A DNA stretch of 64,000 bases from Mantis religiosa (taxonomy: Eukaryota; Arthropoda; Insecta; Mantodea; Mantidae): positions 111,535,772-111,599,771 of the forward strand of contig CM060954.1 in assembly GCA_030765055.1 (NCBI GenBank), given 5' to 3'. The position numbers and the translations under genes were made by a program. Below are positions 12,301-24,300 of this stretch, piece by piece (the stretch's first letter is position 1; every line of letters begins with the position of its first letter). The notes under the pieces are model-generated. The model did no database searches, had not been told where the DNA came from, and saw nothing but the letters and a program-made list of their open reading frames with translations.

Positions 12301-15300
12301 TTTCTTCATGTCCAACTTTTAGCATTTTTAATATTCCTTACAGTCCAGACACTAAAGTTTTCAATGAATTTCTTTAAGTTTTGCATATATGTATATTCCT
12401 AGATAAGTTTTCTATAAAAATTGGTATCAGTATGGCTGTATATGAAAAAATTAATAATGATTGGTATTGAAAAAATAAAACTGACAAAACTTCAAGAAAA
12501 TTCTATCATATTCCTTAAATTTTCTCCTCCAGAACCATTAGACATGGGCAAATGAGTATATACATATATAGATTTGTAACTATTATCTAAATGAACCAGA
12601 ATCCAAAGTTCCAATCATTTATAACAAAAATTGTAGAGAATGTAAAGAATGTAAAGAAATTGCAGCAAAAAATTAAATTATCATTTTTTTGGTAAAAACT
12701 ATTGTAGATAGAAAAATTATAAAATAAAGGGCCAAAGGTAACCAAATTAAAGAGAAAGAAGGTAATAAGATAGCTGTAGGACCTGCATATGATGCATGGA
12801 GTTTTCAAAGTAAAGAAAGTCGTGTAATTTCAATCTAAATCTTTAAATTCATTTTTCTCCACTTTCAATTTTTGAACATTTTTGTATCTTCAAAATGCTC
12901 CAACTTCTGCAATTCTCAACGAATTTGTATTAAACTTTGCATACCTATTCCTAAATAAATGTTTAATAAAAGTTGGTATTTTTGTTTATTTAAATTGAAT
13001 AGTTTATTTATTATTGAATTTTAAATCTCAAAATTGCAAAAAAATTAAGAAAAATTTAATATATTCACACATAAAATTTTTTTTCTCCAAAAATACTTGA
13101 TACACACTTTAAAAGTATAGCAACTTTTATAACTGATGTACAGAGAAACCTGAATCTAAAATTTAAAGTTTCTAAAAGAAAAACTGTATGACCTGGGACT
13201 TTTTATATAACATACAAAAATCATACTATAAAAAGCACTAAATATTTTTTAAAAAAAAAACTATTTAAGATAGAAATATGAATTTTGAAAGCTTAACTAG
13301 ATTCCCTATACCCCACCTAATGACAAAATTTCAAGCAGTTCTGATGTAAACTCTGGATTTTAGCATTTTTCACAGATGCCTCCCCTTAAGAGAATATAGC
13401 AACAAAATAGTGGTTAATAAAAATACTTTACCTTACAATTCCTTTCTTGGAAGTGTTGAAAACAGTGTTGTTATGTTAAATTAACTTTAAAGAGAGTCGG
13501 TTAAAGACACTAGACAACACTTACTTTTAAATTTTTTCGGAATATGTTTCTGAGGCTTTGCCTGTATCATCGAGTCGGCCGATGATAGAGGCAAAGCCTC
13601 AGAAACATGTTCCGGGAAAATTTAAAAGTAAGTGTTGTCTAGTGTCTTTAATCGACTCTCTTTAAAGTTAATTAATACTTTACCTTATTTAACAAATAGT
13701 TGATTAGGAAGAAAAGTTTCATGATATTGTGTTTGAAATCATTCATTTCAAACAAAAAGTTTGGTTTATACAGTTTGATGCAGAGATAAAGTTCTGGGAA
13801 GGGAAAGCACGAGAGCAGCAACATCAAATGGAATTTTTGGCTCAGGAAGCTGCACGTATGGAGATGACATCAAGATTAAGTGATGATCAGGTATGAATTT
13901 GTAATTAAAGGCTATTTAGAGTGAGCATAAATGAATTAAATTAAAACAGCATTTTTTAACTCTATTTCTGTGTGGGAATTATAGATCATGCTTGTTTATT
14001 TGTATGTTTTCTGTTATTGTAGATACGAATGCTTGGTGGAGTGGAAGAAGAGAGTGAAATAGTTCGACAGCAAGAAAAGACTCTAAAATCTGAGTTGACA
14101 CTTCTGCGTTCCAAGCTTGCAAATTGTGAAACAGAACTGCTTCAGTGCAAAAACAAAATTCGGTATGTTTACTACAATTGATATTTTAAGTACATGTTTT
14201 AGCTTCAATATTCAAACATTTTTCAGTTGATTTAAAAGTTAAAAATTGTCTTTCTTTAATAAAAATTCTTTGATACTGAAAATATGAATTGCATCATGTA
14301 ATATAGATAGCTAGCAAGATATTACTTTTCACAGTTTCAGGTATGAACACTACTTTACTATAAAATAATAGAATGTAGCTCTTAGTTACAGAAAAGTTTT
14401 ATAATTAAAACTTTATCAAACTAACGTCAAGAAAATTTACTTAAGAATTTGCCACCATTAAATTTGCAAATATGTTGCACAGATAACTAACCAATGGTTT
14501 CTATAATTCATTAATTACACCTCTTTTATAACTGTATTTCAGAATTTAACTGAACAACTTTAAGATTTAATAGGTTCAACTCTAGATATAAGATAATAAA
14601 AAATAGCATACCATAAAATGTAAGTAATGTTTCTGTCGTTAACCGAAAAGATTGAAAAAGGCTGTTTGTTATCAATTTTTAACACTTCGTCATACATTTT
14701 TAAATTATTGAGAGACTAGTTTCGGAAGCTGTTGTATCCATTTTCAACCTTGATCCAACTACCATCTATTGTCTTCTCTTTTCTCTCTGGTGAGAAAAAC
14801 TACAAATAACTAGATAGAGTCAACCTGAAAAATTCAATGCCATGGCCGGGATTTGAACTACGGATCTCCTGGTTTCTGTCCAGTCACTCTTACCCGTTGA
14901 GCTACCATGGCCAACGTGAATGGCATTGAATTTTTCAGGTTGACTCATTCTGTCCAAAATCTTAGCCTATATATAGCTAGTGTGAAGAAATTATTAATTT
15001 CCATCAATTAACTTAAATAATAAAAGTTTTATGATGAAGCCTGGGATTCAAGTACTTACGATAGTAAGTCGCCACAAATGGTGTATCTCGGATACGAGAG
15101 CCCCTATTGGTCTATCGGGAAAATATATGAGTCAGTTGGAGAATTTAATGTCAGGACAGCACGTTGACCATGGTAGCTCAATGGATAAGAGCGATTGGAT
15201 GGAAACCAGGAGATCTGTCGTTCAAATCCCGGCCATGGCATTGAATTTTTCAGGTTGACTTTATCTATGCAAAACGTTAGCCTATATACAGCTAGTGTGA

Positions 15301-18300
15301 TGAAATGATTAATTTCGATCAATTAATTTTGATGTCACTCTTACTAATTTCTCCAATCCTGCATAAAATAAAAGATGTTTATAATTTTAAAAAATTTACC
15401 TACTATCCTTAGGTTAGTAAAAGTTTTAAAAGTTGTTTAAAGAATTTGGCATAATCTTGGTTCTTCGAATATAATATAAAAGATTTATTAAATTTTTCTA
15501 AGAAAAAAAAGGATAAAATTTCAGATTTAAAAAAAAATCTGACATTTATCAATTTAGCTGCCTAAATTGCAACTCGGTTTGTATTGGAAGGTTCAAATAT
15601 ACTTTGGAAATCAGAATGAAGGAACATTTTAGAAATATTAGGTATAAACAGTCTGATAAATCGGCCATAGCAGATCATTTTTGGCCATTTAACCATGAAA
15701 GAAATTGAGAAGTTAATGATATTTAAAGCAGTTAAATCAATTTATGGATTTCATGGTTTGAGAGAAAATGTTTATCTTAAAAAATAGAAATTGTGTTATG
15801 AATTTTTAAATACCACCAATAGATTCTATACATACATTTGTTTTGCTTCCAGTAGATGGCATTAAGATAGCAAACAATCCATAACACATGAAAATAACTA
15901 GTTAAAAAAATGTAAGATAGAATGAATGAATTGTGAAACTAGTCATGTAAAGAATTTATAATTTTTTAAAAAGATAAGTGAAGTTGGTCTAACATCATAT
16001 TTTATTGTAATATTTGTATTGCTTAAATTTTAGTAGCTTCATAGAGAAGCTACTATGGCAGAGAGACATGAATCCAAAATATTTTGCTGAATATTTTGAA
16101 TTTTTTACCACATTTTGTGTATGTATAAAAAAGTGTGGCTGCACAGTTATGTGTATTTAAATTTTTGTTCAATTATGAGTTTCAGCTTTTGCAAAAGATA
16201 TAGGCCTATCAAACTTAAATGAGGTTACTGGCCCAATACATTAGTTTTATACATAGAAAGTTTGTGAAAACTATGATGTTACGGTAGCTGCTCCCAAAGT
16301 TTCACTTTGCTAACTTAAAAACTGCATCATAAGGAACATTTTAATTGCTGTAAAGTGTAACATTTTGCATCCAAAGGAGCTGCATCAGAAAACTAACTTG
16401 TAAAAATTGGCCTGAAATGTTGCCTAAGTGTGTTTTTTTGTAAAGTAGTACTATCTATGTGTCTAATGCTCTTGCATATCTCCATTCCTTTTTTTGCATA
16501 GTGAATGATTACCAACAACAGCACAGCATAGCTTATTATCTATTGGGGGAAATCATCTGCCTTCTTATTTCATATGCATTCTGGTCATGTTATTGAAAAG
16601 TACTTTAAAAAGTTATTTCCTAAAGAATCCTGTTGTGTTAACAGAAAAGTACCTATATGACAAAAATCCATGGGTTGGTAGTATATCAAATGGAAATGTG
16701 TAGTGTTTAACGCCCGCTTTTACTACATACGGCACCACAGGCGGTGACACTGATGATGCATGAGATGAAGATGGAGCACCGGTGGAATGAGATGGCGGGG
16801 GAAACCGGAGGTCCCGGAGAAAACCCGCCCCAACGCCGTGTTGTCCACCACAAATCTCACTTTGCGGTCGCCTGGGATCGAACCCGGGCCGCCTTGGTGA
16901 GAGCCAAGCGGTCTAACCACTGAGCCACGGCGTGGCCTGGTAGTATATCAGAGAGGCAGTATCATAAAATAAGTGTGGGAAGAAAGAAAATTATGTGAAG
17001 TGAATGAATGTTTTTATATACATGAGAAGAATATAAATTATTTTTATATGTTTTACTTTGTAGTAATATTAAAGTAAAACTATCAGATGTGTCTTAACAT
17101 TAACATATATGACAGACCAAAAAAAAATGTTTGTATATAAACATGGATTTCCTTAACATGCTTATTTCAGCTTATTGCTGGAGGAGCTGCAGATGGAACA
17201 AAGAATGCAGGTTAGAGAGACTGAAGACAGGCAATCAGTAGAACGCTCAATGTTAGGAGAGATTGAAAGGTTACAGCGAGAAGTAGAACAGGCAAAGCAG
17301 GGAGCAGAAATGTCAGCACAGTGTGGCGAGAGTCTCAAAAGAGAGGTGAGTATATTGCTCTTTTCATATGACATGAAAGGAGTGAGAATTAGGTAGAGGA
17401 GATTGAGAAGTAAAGGCATATTGACAAGGTAAAATAATGACTATTTTGGGCAAATTCCACAAAATAAAAAAACAGAATGGGATTGTGAGAGATAGAGGGG
17501 AAGATGTGAGCAGTTAGATGAAATAGTAAATAATGAGGAAGCAAGAAACGGGCAGAAGTATAAGTTAGAAACATTGTAAAAGTGAGGTTAATTAAATCCA
17601 GATCTTGTGAAATGAAAGTAATAGGAAGTTGAAATAAGAGGTGAATATTGGACTGGGAAAGTAAAAAGTTTGGCGTATAGTGAAAAACTAAAACAGTTGG
17701 TAAATTGCAGAAAGGGAGGAGAAATTGCAGTGAGGTTTTGAGAAGTAGAAAAGAAAAATTTGTGCAAGTGTGATTAAATAATTGGTAATTGGATTAAAAA
17801 AAGGGTAGTGAAGTTTGAAAATTTGTAATAGAGAAAGGGGATGCAAGAAAATGGGAGAAGTGTAAGCAAGAAGTACAGAAAGGTGAAGTTAAGAAAATGC
17901 AGGCCCAGTGAAACAATACAATACGACGTTCAAACAACAGTTAACAATAAACATGGAAAGAAACTTTTGAAAATAGCAAAAGCAAATACATGATAGACAA
18001 GTAAAAGGAAATCATTAACTGTTAAAAGGGGCAAACACATACAAAGTTTGTAAATGTCTTGAAGAGCTGTCCTATTAGTAGGGCCAAGGCCCACCTCAGG
18101 AGTAGCCTGAAATTTATTTGCTTTAGTTCTTAAGAAGTCATATTATATTAAAACCTGTGAAAATAACACATCAAACTTTCTTGTTCAGCAAAAATGTGTG
18201 TGTATCTTTTTTTTTTAATGTTAAAAGTAATTGCACTGTGGTATTTTTGCCCTACGTAATTACGTTTTTGACATAGGTGCAATCATTGGAGGCAGCCATT

Positions 18301-21300
18301 GCAGACAAAAAAAGACAAGTAGAGCGACTTGTGGCAGAAATGAAAGAAGCTAACCTTGAAAGCCTTGCAATAGCTCCAGCTGATGAAGTGAAACATCTGC
18401 TCGAAGGTTGGTTATATTTTTATTTAGTAGTTGTATGAATTACATTGTCCTAGAGTGAAAAGGTTTAGTTTAGAAATAAGTAAACTGAAACATTCAGACA
18501 ATATTGGCCATAGCCTTTTGCAAATACATTTCTTCAAACATTGGAAACTTGGAAGGTGTAACTATTAAGCTGAGAGGTACTATGCTAGAAACCACTATGT
18601 GAAATATATTCTTATTTCTTTCTGATAGCTAAAGTGTTTCAAACATAGCAAATAACTGAGCAAATCAATAAGTTGCAGAATATAAGCAACAGTGATTAAA
18701 TATTATAATGTGAATGTTGAATCTGATGCATTTACAAAATGCATTTCATTGGCAAGCAATAATATGTATTTCAAAATATTTGGAAAGTTTAAAGAAATGT
18801 GTAGTTGTTGCTTTTTCCGATAAAGTATAAACGTTATTTCAACTCCAAGCATTTTTATTTTGCTTCTTAGAAATGTATTTGAAAATCATTAGACACCAAA
18901 CAGAAATTCAGTTTTACCCTTATGTTATAATCCTTATTTAAGAGAACACTGAGTTTATTTGGTATTCTCCAAAAAGCCAGTTTGGATTGACGGCTGGATT
19001 AAGAACAGCTTTCTATGCAGCAGGCCACTACTTAAGTCTTAGAAATTGATGAAAGTCACAAGATCACTTCAGGATGAGAAAAAGGAGTAGAGGAGACAGA
19101 GAAAGCATATGGAGCTTAGTGTCATTATGTAACAATAGCATGAGAACTCATCTTTTTTAAATGTCCATTTTCAAGAGTACATGGGTGTTATATTAGCAGC
19201 AGCATCTTGTCCATTACTGTATATTCATTTTGACCATGTTTGCTTTGTTAAATGTTTAAGAATTTTTTTTAAAATGCATATTAAATATTTATTTTTTATA
19301 CCTGTAGATCTTTGATAATTTCTGTATTAAGTACCATTGAATAACTTGCAAAATAAACATTTTTATTTATTTATTATTTATTTATTTAGTTCTTTATTCA
19401 TTTATTTAGTCATTCATTCATTATTAATTAGTGCTAAGCTTCAAAATTTGTTATGGCTTGTGTGCATCACTTGTTTTATGCTAACCAATAATACATTTAG
19501 TTTACTAATTTACTAATCTGCACTGATTTAACCAATGACCATGATAGTTTATTTCTAACTGTTAATAAATGTGCCTCTAAATCTTACTTTAAGACCTATC
19601 TTCAAATATTTTTATGCACTGTTTTCTTTATGCATTTGAAAGCATTTCTGCTTAATTAAGTCCAATGATTATTCTGTTCCTGAATAATCAAACAGTGTAT
19701 GCTTAAAATCCTCTTCCTCCTCTTCTTCTCTTTTCTTATTTTTCTTCTTCTTCACCTTATCCCTAGTATACCACTTATTGCGGTGTTAGGGGATTCTTGT
19801 TCCTCTATGCTTTAAGGTCAGGTCTAAGGTTTGTATCTGATAGAGAACCATAATGGATATCAGACTGATGCTGGTATGAGGGTGGGGGAAGTAGAAGATA
19901 GTATGAGGGCGAGATGAATGATAGGCAAGGTGATGATGAGTAATTGATGGAGTGAGGCAAGGGAAATCGAAGATCCTGGAGAAAACTTGTCCGAGCGCCA
20001 TGTTGTCCACCACAAATCTCACTTTGCGGTTGGCTGGGATCAAACCCGGGCCGACTTGGTGAAAGTCAAGCAGTCTAACCCCTCGACCACGGTGCAGCCC
20101 AAAGTCCTCTTCTTTATTACAAATAGGACAAATCTTGATCTTGCCATTCTCCAAGAACCTGTCTTAATATTTGTCTAAAATTTGAGAGATCTTTTGACTT
20201 TCATTGATGCACAACCCATCTCCACTAATTGTTGCTACACCCTCGGCCAAATTCCTCATTCACATTTCAAATAGAAAGAAGTTGGTAACAGTGAAGCTTA
20301 TAATAATTTAAAAATTATTTGAGTCTGTTTTTGTGTCACTACTTTACTTACACTTTTAAAACTCAGATATGTTTTAAGTGTTATGACTCTCTTCTCAGCC
20401 GAAGGTTCACTGGTGTTGGTAATGTCAGTATGATTGGATCCAGAGATAGGTGTCATGATGTCAGTACATTGTTATAGTTGGAGTTGGAAGTAGGCATAAT
20501 GAATCAGTTGAACATATTGATTAGAAAGATTTAAAAATTCATAACTTTGTGTTTGTGTTTGATGATTTTCTTCCAAGCAATTAGCTCTGTGTCGGCTGGC
20601 ATGTTTTACTAGGTTGTATTTGGATCTATTTCATGACCCATCCATATCATAGCAGTTATGTGTTTACATTATAAGAACAAGATGTTATTCATTTTTTCCC
20701 ATCTTTTTACATTTCGCATATTTCTACTCAATATGACCATTTTGAATCTACTAGCTGCACAGGTTTTCTTTTGCACTTATTACTTTATGCTACATACAAA
20801 TATGTTACAGCTTTCCTTTTGGATTCTCATTTGTCCTCATCACAATGTCACTGAAAATGAACTTAACCATCTTCCTTAGGTCAAACTTCTTCGAACATCA
20901 TAATGTTTCTGTTATATGGCATTTTCCCAGTTTGTTTCTAACTTGTATACTAGATTTTAGTTAATTGATGGAAATTAATCATTTCTCCACACTAGCCGTA
21001 TATAGGCTAAAGTTTTTGATAGATAGAGTCAACATGAAAAATTCAATGCCATGGCCGGGATTTGAACCACGGATCTCCTGGTTTCCGTCCAGTCGCTCTT
21101 AACCTTTGAGCTACCATGGCCAATGTGCCGTCCTGACATTAAATTCTCCAGTTGACTCATATTTTCCCGGTAGACCACTAGGGGTTCTCGCATTCGAGAT
21201 ACACTGTTTGTGGCGACTTACTATCGTAAGTACTTAAGTCCCAGGCTTCATCATTTAACTCTTATTATTTTAGTTAATTGATGGAAATTAATCATTTCTC

Positions 21301-24300
21301 CACACTAGCCGTATATAGGCCAAGGTTTTTGATAGATAGTACTTACGATAGTAAGTCGCCACAAACAGTGAATCTCGAATGTGAGAGTTCCTAATGGTCT
21401 ACCGGGAAAATATATGAGTCAACTGGATAATTTAATGTCAGGACTGCACGTTGGCCATGATAGCTCAAAGGTTAAGAGCGACTGGACGGAAACCAGGAGA
21501 TCCGTGAGTCAAATCCCGGCCATGGCATTGAATTTTTCATGTTGACTCTATTGTATACTAGAATTCATATTATTTGACTGAGCCAAATCCCTCATCTGTT
21601 CTTTAGTTAAAAAAAAATATGATTGAACAGAAAGGTTTTCTTTTCATATATCGGTACTCTCTTTTTAAATTCTTTCATTTTTTTCCCTTTCTGTTGTTAA
21701 AGTTTAAGGCCTTCTAACTGAGTAGGTATTTCAGATGGTGAATTATGAAATGATTGCAATGAAGCTCAATTGGGCCCAGAGTACATACAGCATAGCGTTA
21801 TCTGACATTTATCTTTTCGGGATAAGGGAAAACCCTAGTTGAAAAGCTCTGCAGGAAACTCATTTTCTCAAGATTCATCTAACTCAGTACCTCTTGAATG
21901 TGAGGCAGATATGCTACCCCCCCCCCCCCCCCACCACACCACAGAGGTGGGCCTTCATTTCTTTGTTAATGACAGCTTTATCTATTTTCAATTCTTCTTT
22001 TATTTCACTTACCACAGAAGGCATACTGTTCATCCTTTCCTTTAAGCCATTCAGTTTGTCCATTTCATGCCAAGTCTTTTGGGATTCCATGGGAAAGGAT
22101 ACATCTCTGATCACTTATTAGCAATACAATTTTCACATTGCCCACGATGATAAGTTTGTCATATTTTCATGACTCTTTTTTCCAGTTCTTTTTTACTTTC
22201 TGTATTCCATACCCTTCTAGGTACTGGAAATATTGCATTTCACCAGGATTTATATCAGAATTTCACTGGAAATATGTATTTTGAGTCCTCTTGAATCCAA
22301 AAGAAGCATTTCTTGAATAAGGTTCACATGTATGTGCATGAATATGAAAGGAACATAGAAAGAGAGAGAAAGATTTTCAAGAAAATCTCCCTATGCAAAA
22401 CTACCATTACATGTATGAAAAACAAATTTACGGCTTGTTAAAACACAGACTTATTAATGGAAGATCCAGCTCAATTTTGCCCAGACCATCCTCCCTTCCT
22501 GTTTTATTTTAGTCAAAACTGGTGTTATGTTGGAGCGGTACTTTTAGGTTTGGAATGTTTCCTTTTCCAATTATCTTTCATTTCACATATCAACAATGTC
22601 ACTCATTGCCTGTGGTGGCCATGTTAGTAAGAGTGGACAGTAAACACTACCAAAATATTATAGAAAAATCTTTGATATTTCTCTTTTTCTCAAAAAATGG
22701 ATATAACAATTTGTATAAAAACACTGTATCTCTAAGATATTTAAATGATAAATAAAATATAATATCACTGCTGTGCGAGACTGCCGGTGGTTGCTAGGGT
22801 GGAAGCATATCAGCTCAGCTATCTGGACCTATTGCAGGTAATGGTGTTCTGCGCCAGGATAGTAGCATTTGTGTGCTGCTTTCCTGCACCTGAGCATTTG
22901 TTTTGGCAGTTTCAAGTAGATTCCTTTCTTAATATGTTCTCTTTGTATTCAGGGCGTATATAAGGAACTGATCATCAACTAGCTGACAGTTGACAATGAT
23001 AACTGAGTGTATGCAATTGTATTTAAAGTGTAATTTCAAACACCTTAGTGCTTAGCAGTATGTTACAATATGTGATTAATTTTCTGGGAATAGCATATGA
23101 AGTTGTTCATTCTGAAATAATTTTCTATAAATTAAAATAATGGTTAGCCATAAGAGATAGATAAAAATTTACTTTATAGAAAACTGTCTTTAAAATCAAA
23201 CTATTTAAATACTATTGTTATGGCATCATATAAATAGCAGATTTTTCTAAAGTGCTTTTACTATTACATTACTTGTTGTGATGTCATAGAAAGAACTTTT
23301 TGTGACTTAATTTCTAAACATCTGAGTGTTGATCGTAAACACTATAGTCTGTTTATTGGCACTCGTCACTTACTTTTTTATATTATTGAGAGACTAGTTT
23401 CAAAGGCCATTACCTCTATTTTCAACCTCTCTCCAACTGAAATGGAGGCAATGGCCTTTGAAACTAGTCCGTCAATAATATAAAAAAGTAACGAGTGTCA
23501 GTAAACCAACTACAAATAGTTTTTACGATTAATTTTGACGTCACCGTTACTTAATTCCTCCAAACACACATATCTTAGTGTTGATTTGATTTCTTATATC
23601 GTCCTCGAACCTGTAATGAAATGTGTATGTCTACAAAGTTTTATCATAATTAACGTAACATAGCAAAATAAACTTTTGTAAGAATAAATGTTAAAAGGTA
23701 CACATATGAGGGTGATTTCAAAAGTTCTGCACACCATGCAGCAGGACCTTTAGCATGCCATGATCAAGTTGAAACTTGCTTCAGTTGTGAGTCAGACTTT
23801 CATCTGACAGCTGTATAGGTGTGTGCTGGTTAACTTGGCTGTGTTGTGAGTAATTCAGTTTTAAGATGCAAGTGGAAATTGAGTCAGCTCAGATTACATG
23901 TAATCTGACATCAGAATTGAATCTTTACATGGAAAGAACCCAACTGAAGTTCACAACGTTTTGAGAGAGGTGTGTGGGGATAATGTCGATCATAGCAGAG
24001 TATCACAGTGGTCTGCTCGTTTCTGTGAAGGTCAGATAAGCACTGAGAACACAGAAATGGAAGGACATCAGCTGCAACAGATTACACATCTGAGGTTATT
24101 GTTAATGATATTTTGCAAGAGAAATGACAAAAAACATATGAGTCCAGAATGTCTGTTGCTTCTGTTTACAGAATTATTACTCACAATTTAAAGATGAGTA
24201 AAGTTGCTGCCAAATGGGTTTCTCATCATCTGAGTGATGAGTAGAAAGCATGTCGCCAAAGTATCGCAGAAGAATTGCTTCAACATTAACAAACAGAAAG

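Noticed and set aside
15290..15360. SINE B sharing its 3' tail with PLEs
   Set aside because: The shared TTTTGATGTCAC segment is explained by insertion of the SINE B cluster into a PLE tail; other SINE B copies end before it.
16723..16920. 65-codon frame starting MVRPLGSHQG
   Set aside because: It is the translated tRNA-like head of a SINE A; the same peptide recurs at 52134-52331 for that reason.
16860..16937. tRNA genes at the SINE heads
   Set aside because: A and B boxes are present but the sequences do not close into a tRNA cloverleaf and continue into repeat bodies with target-site duplications.
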